Part shown: positions 1-6,274 of the stretch, in pieces
Position numbering within the stretch: position 1 is the stretch's first letter
Layout: the number at the start of each line of letters is the position of its first letter
Source: a bacterium
GTDB taxonomy: Bacteria > Zhuqueibacterota > Zhuqueibacteria > Thermofontimicrobiales > Thermofontimicrobiaceae
Length of the DNA stretch: 10,283 bases
NCBI GenBank assembly: GCA_011046315.1
Contig: DSAU01000180.1
Location: 1-10,283, forward strand
Reading direction: 5' to 3'
Made by a program: the position numbers and the translations under genes
Notes under the pieces: model-generated
Databases searched by the model: none
Seen by the model: only the letters and a program-made list of their open reading frames with translations
Told to the model about the DNA's origin: nothing

Positions 1-78
1 AATAATCCGTCCTATTTTGCCGCATGTTTTCGGAAGCAGTTTGGGAAGCTGCCTTCTGAATATATGACAAAAATATGA
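1..78 (+). CDS. AraC-family transcriptional regulator, C-terminal fragment
   Basis: Frame 1 is open from the window edge to a TGA at 76-78 and gives 25 residues containing PSYFAACFRKQFGKLPSEY. This is the end of the second helix-turn-helix of AraC/XylS regulators, where the family pattern is YFxxxFKKxxGxTPxxYR. The start and any sensor domain lie outside the window, so the ligand and the wider architecture (for example a hybrid two-component protein) cannot be judged. It would bind DNA in the cytoplasm. The next gene starts more than 400 bases downstream, so it is probably not co-transcribed with it, although the regulator could act on that intergenic region. Confidence 0.85.
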   Translation, partial: NNPSYFAACFRKQFGKLPSEYMTKI

Positions 79-94
79 TCCCCACTCCAAGTTC

Positions 95-182
95 TTCACC
101 GCTGAGATCGCAGAGATAAAAAAAGATAAAAGTCTTCACCTCAAAAATTACTCTGCGACCGCAACGCCCTCTGCGGTTGATG
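95..182. repeat. Imperfect inverted repeat, MITE-like intergenic element
   Basis: The left arm TTCACCGCTGAGATCGCAGAG (95-115, 21 bases, shown here as TTCACCGCTGAG plus ATCGCAGAG) is matched by the reverse complement of the right arm at 151-180. That reverse complement begins TCAACCGCAGAG and ends GTCGCAGAG, with extra bases in the middle. The A+T-rich centre separates the arms by about 35 bases. Such 'CGCAGAG...CTCTGCG' palindromes are a familiar style of dispersed intergenic repeat in environmental bacterial genomes. It has no coding capacity. Mobility or dispersal cannot be shown from one copy. Confidence 0.55.
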
Positions 183-208
183 AAAAGATAGGTTAAAATT
201 CCCCAAAA

Positions 209-245
209 TGCAACATCTCTGCTATTCTTTGCAACATGGCTGGTA
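209..245. promoter_or_regulatory. Candidate operator: direct repeat with 21-bp period
   Basis: TGCAACATnnCTGnTA occurs at 209-224 and again at 230-245, with 13 of 16 positions identical and a period of exactly 21 bp, or two helical turns. AraC-family proteins commonly bind two direct half-sites about 21 bp apart, and an AraC-type gene ends only 130 bases upstream. The link to that regulator is inference. The match could also be chance in A+T-rich DNA. Confidence 0.25.
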
Positions 246-290
246 GATAATGCCTCCGCTTTTTTGTATATTAACTCTCGGTAAGAAACC

Positions 291-448
291 AAATCCCAAA
301 ATCCAAAAAACAAATATCAAACAATTTTCAATTCGGAATTTCTCAAATTCAAAACGAAATCACTTGCCAGTAGATATTCGAAAATTTGGAATTTGAAATT
401 TTGTTTTTGAAATTTGTTTGGAATTTGTCCTTTTGTAATTTGGGATTT
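291..448. repeat. Long imperfect inverted repeat, A+T-rich
   Basis: AAATCCCAAA at 291-300 is the exact reverse complement of TTTGGGATTT at 439-448. The inner sequences (roughly 301-345 and 378-438) are mutually complementary runs of the CAAATTTCAAA/TTTGAAATTTG kind, so the whole block can fold into one long stem with mismatches. It resembles dispersed, non-coding palindromic elements seen in intergenic DNA of uncultured bacteria. It ends 43 bases before the ribosome binding site of the next gene, so it could affect that gene's leader transcript. Confidence 0.6.
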
Positions 449-502
449 AACAAGCTACTTAACTAACCGATTCAAAACTAACCAATCAATTGGAGGTGTC
501 CC

Positions 503-2287
503 ATGTCTCGATCTATTTTACTATTCAGTCTCATCGTGCTCATGTTTGGGGGAGCGACAGCAGGGATTATCAAAGTTCCCGACCAATATGCTACGATCCA
601 GGCCGGCATCAACGCCGCCTTCCCGGGCGATACCGTGCTGGTTGCTGCTGGCACTTACTATGAAAATATCTATTTCAAAGGCAAAGCCATCACCGTCGCC
701 AGTCAATTCATAATCGACGCCGACACGACTCATATCAACAATACCATCATCGATGGCAGCAAGCCGAGCGATCCCAACAAAGGCTCGGTGGTCAGTTTTG
801 TGTCCGGGGAGGATACGACGTCGGTGCTGTGCGGATTTACGATTACCGGCGGCAACGGCACATACTATGCGCCGTATTCAACCCGAGCTGGCGGTGGGAT
901 ATATTGTTTGAATTCCGGCTGTAAAATAATAGCCAACAAGATAATCAACAACAGCATCACCGGGCCTGGGGCTTCGGGCGGTGGATTGGCTGCTCTGCCA
1001 GAAGGCAGCAGCGCTTATGTCATTCTAAGGAACAATCAAATTTTGCAGAATTCAATTACGGCAAACAGCTATCCAGCTTCTGGTGGTGGCGTCTGGCTAC
1101 CTTGCAATGGGACATTGGTGAATAATCGCATTTCTTTCAACTCTATAATTCAGAATGCAGCTACAAGCAATGCCATGTCAGGCGGAGTGGAATGTTTTTC
1201 TTCATCATCAGATCGGCGCAAGGTAGTCGTCGAGTCCAATAAAATCACACATAATTCCGTCAAGTCTTTCAGCACTATACAGGGCTTGAGTGCTCTTGCC
1301 GGCGGAATTGCGATTTTTCAGGGTTATGGTCGCTTGGCAAAGAACGAGGTTAGCCATAACGAATTATGGGTGAATTCAGATAGAAACGCTGCTGGAGCCG
1401 GAATTGAACTATATGAAGTACCGGATTCACTTGTTGTTGAGGGAAACATCATACGTGAAAATGCTGTCACGCATGGAGTAGGTTGGGGAGGTGGACTCAA
1501 TTTTTATTATGCATCTTCTACCCTTATCAATAATATCATTGATGGAAATTCCGCAACTAACGGTGGTGGGATTCTTATTGCTGGTGGTACAATGAAACTC
1601 ATCAATAACACCATTGTTAACAACCGGGCAACATCAGGTGGTGGAATATGCCTTGGCTATTACAATCCAACAAATTATTTGATGAACACCATCACCTGGG
1701 GCAACCAGGCAACAACAAATCCCGCAATTCATATCTACACCGGAACCATTCACATTGCCTATTCTGATGTGCAGGGCGGCTGGTTAGGAACAGGAAATAT
1801 CAAAGCCGATCCCTTGTTTGCTGATACGTTGTTTCATCTTTCTTCTGCCAGTCCGTGCATCAATGCAGGAATCGACTCCCTGCTCATGGGCGGCATCATG
1901 GTGAAATGCCCGCCGGATGATTATGAGGGTGATCCACGTCCCTACCCCGGAACGCGGCCGGACATCGGCGCCGATGAAACCGTGATTACGGGAATTAAAT
2001 CGCGGCTGGATGGCAATATTCCCAAAGAATATGCTCTTTCACAAAACTATCCCAATCCCTTCAATCCCAGTACCACCATCGAATTTGCGTTGCCCAAATC
2101 CGCTTTCATCACGCTCAAGGTTTATAACCTGCTGGGTGAAGAAGTCGCCACGCTGGTAGCGGAAAAACGCTCGGCGGGAATTCACAAAATCAATTGGGAG
2201 GCTACGGGATTGGCGAGCGGGGTGTATTTATATCGGCTGGAGGCGGGGGAGTATGTACAAAACAAAAAGCTCATCCTGCTCAGGTAG
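503..2287 (+). CDS. Secreted right-handed beta-helix protein with type IX sorting domain
   Basis: This 594-residue protein begins with a signal peptide (residues 1-20, hydrophobic core ILLFSLIVLMFGG, likely cut after GATA). KVPDQYATIQAGINAA (about 24-39) and PGDTVLVAAGTYYENI are typical of the first turn of DUF1565/pectate-lyase-like beta-helices. At least ten turns of the INNxI/NNTIVNN kind run to about residue 430. They are closed by IKADPLFAD and SPCINAG (about 432-456) and by DIGADE (about 487-492). Residues 506-594 are a C-terminal sorting domain (QNYPNPFNPSTT at 514, then YNLLGEE and GLASGVYLY). The protein is expected to cross the outer membrane by type IX secretion and stay at the surface. 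The fold suggests polysaccharide binding or cleavage, but no catalytic residues can be named. The ATG at 503 follows GGAGGT (492-497) by 5 bases. The gene lies 84 bases before the next exported protein and may be co-transcribed with it. Confidence 0.9.
   Translation: MSRSILLFSLIVLMFGGATAGIIKVPDQYATIQAGINAAFPGDTVLVAAGTYYENIYFKGKAITVASQFIIDADTTHINNTIIDGSKPSDPNKGSVVSFVSGEDTTSVLCGFTITGGNGTYYAPYSTRAGGGIYCLNSGCKIIANKIINNSITGPGASGGGLAALPEGSSAYVILRNNQILQNSITANSYPASGGGVWLPCNGTLVNNRISFNSIIQNAATSNAMSGGVECFSSSSDRRKVVVESNKITHNSVKSFSTIQGLSALAGGIAIFQGYGRLAKNEVSHNELWVNSDRNAAGAGIELYEVPDSLVVEGNIIRENAVTHGVGWGGGLNFYYASSTLINNIIDGNSATNGGGILIAGGTMKLINNTIVNNRATSGGGICLGYYNPTNYLMNTITWGNQATTNPAIHIYTGTIHIAYSDVQGGWLGTGNIKADPLFADTLFHLSSASPCINAGIDSLLMGGIMVKCPPDDYEGDPRPYPGTRPDIGADETVITGIKSRLDGNIPKEYALSQNYPNPFNPSTTIEFALPKSAFITLKVYNLLGEEVATLVAEKRSAGIHKINWEATGLASGVYLYRLEAGEYVQNKKLILLR
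2018..2284 (+). repeat. Sorting-domain coding repeat, copy 1
   Basis: This segment encodes residues 506-594 of the beta-helix protein and is a direct repeat of 5228-5494, offset by 3210 bases. The encoded 89-residue domains are identical at 65 positions without gaps. The longest exact DNA match I found is 24 bases (2206-2229 against 5416-5439), coding for the GLASGVYL region. This indicates shared ancestry of the domain in otherwise unrelated proteins. Confidence 0.9.
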
Positions 2288-2359
2288 CTTAAATAATGCG
2301 TGTGGTACATAGAGCAAAACATAAATAGGCTCGATGCACCGCAGGTAATAAAGCAAATT

Positions 2360-2365
2360 GGAGGT
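2360..2365 (+). promoter_or_regulatory. Ribosome binding site fixing the propeller-gene start
   Basis: GGAGGT lies 6 bases before the ATG at 2372, which opens MKKSLLLTIAAILLIGI, a clear signal peptide. The reading frame is open further up to an ATG at 2300, but those 24 extra codons would put a polar stretch before the signal peptide and have no comparable ribosome binding site. The same ATTGGAGGT context precedes the beta-helix gene. Confidence 0.85.
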
Positions 2366-2371
2366 AAAAAA

Positions 2372-5300
2372 ATGAAAAAGTCATTATTACTCACAATCGC
2401 TGCCATCTTACTGATTGGAATAATCCAAAAATTCGATGGGCAGGAGATGGCTTCTGATCATTGTCAATTGTCTCATAGAGGCAACATAGTTATTGATCAG
2501 CAAAGTAACATGGCGCAGGCTCCCTTCTTTTCGAGACAGGAGCCAAATCGCTGGACAAGCGATCACACGTTTCCTTACAAGCAGCGAATGACAAAGCCGC
2601 TTGGGCAGCGAGATTGCGAAGTTAAAACCACGATCACTGGGACAACACTTGCCCAGCATCAGCTTTCTGCTGGTGTCGATACGGCCTGGGTGCGGCACTA
2701 TGCTGGCGAGCCGATACCCGGCATCGATCGGGCAGTGGACATTGTGCTCGACCAATCCGGCAATATTTATGTAACCGGATATGTTGCTTCAGCAGAATCT
2801 GGCTACGATTACTACACGATCAAATACAATTCCGCTGGCTCAGCAATCTGGTCGGCAAGATATGACGGCATGACCGGGGATGATATGCCGGTCGATATGT
2901 GCGTTGATGCTGCCGGCAACATTTACGTGACTGGAACCAGTGGGAGAGGTTTTGCCACTATCAAATACGATGATTCCGGGGTTGAGCTATGGGTAGCCCA
3001 ATACAACCGTCCGACAAATACTTCGAGCACAGTCGCTGGCATGGCTGTGGATGACTCCGGTAATGTTTATGTAGCAGGTACCATCGAAATAAGCAATACC
3101 CTGATATTTTTCCTGATTATAAAATATGATCCCACGGGCAAGGAAGAATGGACCGCTCGATACGATGGTCAATACGGGGCTGGCAATGAAGTTGTTGGAA
3201 TCGTGGTGGATGGTTTTGGCAATGTCATTGTATCCGGAAGTTTTTGCTCATTAGGTGAGGGAATCTTTGACAAAGACTATACAACGCTCAAATACAATTC
3301 CAATGGGACTTTAAAATGGGCAGCCCGCTTCAATGGACTCGGGAATAACGAGGATGAACCTACCACACTGGCCGTCGACCCCTCGGGTAATGTTTACGTC
3401 ACTGGTTACAGTACTTTTGCTTCGGGGGGTGGCTCGTGCTACGCCACAGTCAAATACGACAGCTTTGGCGCTCAACAGTGGGTCGCGATTTATAACAGCC
3501 CGCAGAGCGGCTGGAGCTATCCAAATGCGATAGCCACCGATGAATCAGGGTGTGTCTATGTGGGTGGCGGGAGTCTGGGTGTTGGATCATATTCTGATTA
3601 TGCCACAATCAAATACAATGCTCTTGGCGAGGAACAGTGGGTTGCTCGTTACAATGGCCCGGAAAATAGTCTGGACGGAGTCTCTGCTCTTGCACTTGAC
3701 GGTTCGGACAACGTCTATGTGACCGGATCAAGTGTGGGCGCTGGCACTGACTATGATTTTGCCACCATCAAATATGATGCAAATGGCATTGAGCAATGGA
3801 TTGCCCGTTTCAATGGACCTGATAGCACAGGAGATATTCCTACCGCCATTGCCGTGGATGAATCAGGGATGGTGTATGTTACAGGTGCTGGAGATATTCA
3901 TTATTCGTGGGGTATGCCGTATGAGCTGCACTGCAATTATGCCACAGTCAAATATAATGCTTCCGGCGTTGAGCAGTGGGTCGCCCATTATGATGGACCG
4001 GGAGATATCTACGCCAGCCTCTCTGACATGGCCATTGATGAGGCCGGCAATGTGTATGTGACCGGATATGCTCAAGTGTGCAGATTTCCGGAAAATATTA
4101 ATCAGATGGATTGGAATGATTATGTCACTGTAAAATATGATGCCAACGGCACAGTCCTTTGGGCTGTCCGCTGCAAAGAGGGTAGCCGGGCGACCAACAT
4201 TGCGGTAGATGATCGGGGCAATTCCTATGTGACAGGATTCATTGACGGAGGCGGATACCTAACCGTAAAGTACAATGCCTCCGGAGAAGCGCAGTGGGTG
4301 GCGCACTGTAACAAGGACGTTGTTGCCGGATATAGCTCGCTTGCTGTGGATCGTTCCGGCAATGTTTATATCGCCGGCGGGATTGATGTCACTGACAGGA
4401 ATTCTGATTATATTGTGATCAAATACGATTCATCCGGAAATGAACAATGGCTGGTTACTTACGATGGTCCGGGTCACTTTTTTGATGAAGCAACCGCCAT
4501 TGCTGTGGACGACTCGGGAAATGTATATGTTACAGGAAAAAGCTATGGCGCAGGTACACTGGCAGACTTTGCCACGATCAAATATGATGCTCAAGGAATT
4601 GGCCTGTGGATTGCCCGGTATAATGGCTCAGCCAATAGCTGGGATGAAGGAGTGGACATCGCTGTCGATGTCTCAGGCAATGTCTTTGTAACCGGCAGGA
4701 CGAGATCTTCAACTACCGGTGAGGACTTTGTTACGATTAAATATGATGCCACTGGCACGATGCAATGGATCGCTCGCTATAATGGTACTAAGAACAGGTG
4801 GGATGAAGCTACAGCGCTTGCCCTTGATAACGCCGGCAATGTGCTTGTCATTGGAATGAGTAATGATTATGGAGACTATACGACTATCAAATACGACAAT
4901 GCCGGTACACAGCAATGGGTTGCTCATTATAGTAGTTCAGGAGGACGAAGTTATGATTTGGCTGTTGATGCATCGGGCAATGTCTATGTAACCGGATTAA
5001 GCAATTCAGATTTCACTACGATCAAATACAATGCTGCCGGTGTTGAACAATGGATGGCTCAATTTAATGGCCCAGGTAATAGTTATGATAATGCATGGTC
5101 TATCACCGCTGATGATGCCGGATTTGTCTATGTGGCCGGCACCAGTTCGGGCAGCAATTGGAGCATGATGACGACAATTAAATATACCGAGACCGGAACA
5201 CCGGTAGTAAGTCATGAATCGGATGCACTGCCCAAAGATTTCAATCTTGCACAAAACTACCCTAATCCATTTAATCCCAGCACCACCATCGAATTTGCGC

Positions 5301-5497
5301 TTCCCAAATCTGCTTTCGTCACGCTCAAAATCTACAACCTGCTGGGAGAAGAAATCGCCACACTGGTTTGGGAAAAAAGAGAAGCGGGCGTTCACCGAGT
5401 CAATTGGGACGCCAGGGGATTGGCGAGCGGGGTGTATTTGTACCAATTGGAGGCAGGCAAGTTTAAGCAAACACGGAAAATGTTATTGGTGCGATGA
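2372..5497 (+). CDS. Secreted SBBP-repeat beta-propeller protein with type IX sorting domain
   Basis: The 1041-residue product starts with a signal peptide (about 1-23). A poorly conserved linker (24-103) follows, then about 840 residues of tandem SBBP-type units with the pattern (D)YATIKY(D/N)xxGxxQWVARYNG...AVDxSGNVYVTG. Each unit is about 50-55 residues long (about 104-945). Residues 953-1041 are a C-terminal sorting domain (QNYPNPFNPSTT from residue 961, ending in LLVR). It is expected at the cell surface or released through type IX secretion. SBBP units form beta-propeller blades and usually serve as binding or structural scaffolds. I see no enzyme domain, and ligand and partners are unknown. 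The start at 2372 was chosen over an in-frame ATG at 2300 because of the GGAGGT and the signal peptide. It lies 84 bases after the beta-helix gene with no terminator between, so the two are plausibly one transcript. Two palindromes follow the stop codon. Confidence 0.92.
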   Translation: MKKSLLLTIAAILLIGIIQKFDGQEMASDHCQLSHRGNIVIDQQSNMAQAPFFSRQEPNRWTSDHTFPYKQRMTKPLGQRDCEVKTTITGTTLAQHQLSAGVDTAWVRHYAGEPIPGIDRAVDIVLDQSGNIYVTGYVASAESGYDYYTIKYNSAGSAIWSARYDGMTGDDMPVDMCVDAAGNIYVTGTSGRGFATIKYDDSGVELWVAQYNRPTNTSSTVAGMAVDDSGNVYVAGTIEISNTLIFFLIIKYDPTGKEEWTARYDGQYGAGNEVVGIVVDGFGNVIVSGSFCSLGEGIFDKDYTTLKYNSNGTLKWAARFNGLGNNEDEPTTLAVDPSGNVYVTGYSTFASGGGSCYATVKYDSFGAQQWVAIYNSPQSGWSYPNAIATDESGCVYVGGGSLGVGSYSDYATIKYNALGEEQWVARYNGPENSLDGVSALALDGSDNVYVTGSSVGAGTDYDFATIKYDANGIEQWIARFNGPDSTGDIPTAIAVDESGMVYVTGAGDIHYSWGMPYELHCNYATVKYNASGVEQWVAHYDGPGDIYASLSDMAIDEAGNVYVTGYAQVCRFPENINQMDWNDYVTVKYDANGTVLWAVRCKEGSRATNIAVDDRGNSYVTGFIDGGGYLTVKYNASGEAQWVAHCNKDVVAGYSSLAVDRSGNVYIAGGIDVTDRNSDYIVIKYDSSGNEQWLVTYDGPGHFFDEATAIAVDDSGNVYVTGKSYGAGTLADFATIKYDAQGIGLWIARYNGSANSWDEGVDIAVDVSGNVFVTGRTRSSTTGEDFVTIKYDATGTMQWIARYNGTKNRWDEATALALDNAGNVLVIGMSNDYGDYTTIKYDNAGTQQWVAHYSSSGGRSYDLAVDASGNVYVTGLSNSDFTTIKYNAAGVEQWMAQFNGPGNSYDNAWSITADDAGFVYVAGTSSGSNWSMMTTIKYTETGTPVVSHESDALPKDFNLAQNYPNPFNPSTTIEFALPKSAFVTLKIYNLLGEEIATLVWEKREAGVHRVNWDARGLASGVYLYQLEAGKFKQTRKMLLVR
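2684..5206 (+). repeat. Tandem array of 16 SBBP beta-propeller units
   Basis: By eye there are 16 W-strand segments (first AWVRHYAG, then QWVARYNG-like), 16 DxxGNVYVTG-like strands and 16 TIKYD-like strands. The array starts part-way through a unit (AWVRHYAG...DQSGNIYVTG) and ends with only the complementary part (MTTIKYTETG). Units differ mainly in the loop between the NG and AVD segments. Two near the middle (about 4135-4380) have shortened loops and lack the usual NG. The DNA copies have diverged, so there is no sign of very recent expansion. Confidence 0.85.
5228..5494 (+). repeat. Sorting-domain coding repeat, copy 2
   Basis: This encodes residues 953-1041 of the propeller protein and pairs with 2018-2284. 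The region from QNYPNPFNPSTT through PKSAF is identical in protein, and GLASGVYLY is identical in both protein and, for 24 bases, DNA. The final segment (after LEAG) is the most divergent part. Confidence 0.9.
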
Positions 5498-5506
5498 ATA
5501 TAAAAT

Positions 5507-5547
5507 CTCTCCCTGATCCTCCACTTCATAAGGTGAGGGAAGGGTGG
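5507..5547. repeat. Imperfect palindrome downstream of the propeller gene
   Basis: The pyrimidine-rich arm CTCTCCCTGATCCTCCACTT (5507-5526) faces the purine-rich arm AAGGTGAGGGAAGGGTGG (5530-5547) across a CAT loop. Pairing has several mismatches and a bulge. The style matches degenerate CCCTC...GAGGG intergenic palindromes. It may act as a weak transcription end or mRNA 3' protector, but there is no T-tract. Confidence 0.4.
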
Positions 5548-5567
5548 AATTATGACAAACCTTTAGC

Positions 5568-5602
5568 TAACCTCCCGGAGGTTCCGAACCTTCGGGAGGT
5601 TA
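5568..5602. terminator. Strong hairpin, dispersed palindrome or terminator
   Basis: TAACCTCCCGGAGGTT (5568-5583) pairs with AACCTTCGGGAGGTTA (5587-5602) around a CCG loop. The stem is 16 bp and contains a single G-T pair. It lies 70 bases after the propeller-gene stop and just before the M28 pseudogene. A run of T is missing, so intrinsic termination is uncertain. The near-perfect arms also fit a dispersed repeat palindrome. Confidence 0.6.
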
Positions 5603-5621
5603 ATTAATGGAGCCTGATATT

Positions 5622-6103
5622 ATGAATCCATATCGTATCTTAATCATTATTTTATCTGCGATTTTAATTTTCGATTAGGCAATCAATGCACACCGGCCAA
5701 ACGACTTGTCGGACTTACCCATTGGTGATCGGACCATGCTCAACCAATATGCAGCTCCGGTTACTGACAGCCTCATCCAAAGTTTGATTAATCAAACCAA
5801 TCTGGATACGCTGAAACACTTTGTAAATATTTTGTCTGGTGAAGATTCCGTTACCATCAATGACAGCACTTATTTATTGCTTTCCCGAAATGTACTGCAT
5901 CCGCATAATGATCTGGCGGCAGATTTTATTTTTCAAACGCTTAATCGTTTTGGTCTGCATACCTATAACTAAAATTATAGCTCAACTGGCAGGAATTTTT
6001 ACAGCATTAAAACCGGCGCGAAATATCCCGTTCAAAATTTATCATCTGCGCCAATTATGATGATTCGCCCGCTGCACCCATAGCCGTCAGTTTAAGCATT
6101 TAA
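5622..6103 (+). pseudogene. Decayed secreted M28-family zinc peptidase, N-terminal remnant
   Basis: The ATG at 5622 follows GGAG (5609-5612) by 9 bases and opens a signal-peptide-like MNPYRILIIILSAILIFD. This is cut by TAG at 5676-5678, after which the same frame continues AINAHRPNDL. Residues such as LNILSGE-like VNILSGED, LLLSRNV, NDLAADFIFQTLNRFGL and HTYN follow the N-terminal region of secreted M28 aminopeptidases of this bacterial group. A TAA at 5970-5972 falls inside the expected YNQNYSSTGRN motif, where a CAA would give Q. After KTGAKYPVQN (to 6038) one base is missing, and the frame shifts to IICANYDDSP (6041-6067). That is the family's IICAHYDD zinc motif with Asn in place of the ligand His. 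Reading ends at TAA 6101-6103 and the rest of the catalytic domain is absent. The intact enzyme would remove N-terminal residues from peptides outside the cytoplasm. This copy cannot. Confidence 0.82.
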
Positions 6104-6150
6104 CCTCCCCTAATTTAAATAACTTATTGGTATTAGTGAGGACATCCTCC

Positions 6151-6185
6151 AAATGGAGTTCACCTTTACAGGGGGCTCCATTTTT
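6151..6185 (+). terminator. Candidate intrinsic terminator
   Basis: AAATGGAG (6151-6158) pairs exactly with CTCCATTT (6176-6183) across a 17-base loop, with TTTTT at 6181-6185 ending the structure. The spacing after the M28 remnant suggests it was that gene's terminator or the end of the upstream unit. The stem is only 8 bp with a large loop, so strength is uncertain. It lies 90 bases before the HAD gene and could also be a leader element of that gene. Confidence 0.5.
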
Positions 6186-6274
6186 CTCAATAAAAACCGT
6201 TTGCATTTTAAAAATAAATTATTAAATTTAAACTTTCAAATTCACCAATTTTGATCAGCTGCAGGATAATTTTC

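Larger units (their letters stand above)
79..502. other. Intergenic region with repeat elements, no gene
   Basis: This 424-base stretch is A+T-rich and has no credible coding frame. It holds an imperfect inverted repeat at 95-182, a direct repeat of 21-bp period at 209-245 and a second long inverted repeat at 291-448. The ribosome binding site of the beta-helix gene (GGAGGT, 492-497) is at its end. I saw no convincing -35/-10 pair: TTGCAA at 229-234 and GATAAT at 246-251 are only 11 bases apart. Confidence 0.7.

Noticed and set aside
229..251. Possible promoter TTGCAA / GATAAT
   Set aside because: The spacing is 11 bases, far from the usual 17.
2300..2371. Longer start for the propeller protein at ATG 2300
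   Set aside because: It adds 24 polar codons before an obvious signal peptide and lacks a ribosome binding site; ATG 2372 has GGAGGT at ideal spacing.
3333..4061. Several short plus-strand frames with similar sequences inside the propeller gene
   Set aside because: They are alternate-frame readings of the SBBP repeats, and their similarity to each other comes from the repeats.
2684..5206. CRISPR or DNA tandem repeat array
   Set aside because: The repetition is at protein level with diverged DNA and variable loops inside a single open frame.
5006..5470. 154-residue minus-strand frame
   Set aside because: It lies wholly antisense to the propeller repeats and sorting domain and has no family resemblance.
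5706..5972. 88-residue hypothetical gene starting at TTG 5706
   Set aside because: The same frame continues upstream through a single stop to a signal peptide and downstream past a single stop into M28 sequence, so it is a slice of a pseudogene.
6041..6067. Programmed frameshift giving a functional M28 peptidase
   Set aside because: Two in-frame stops upstream, loss of the zinc-ligand His and absence of the remaining catalytic domain make function impossible.
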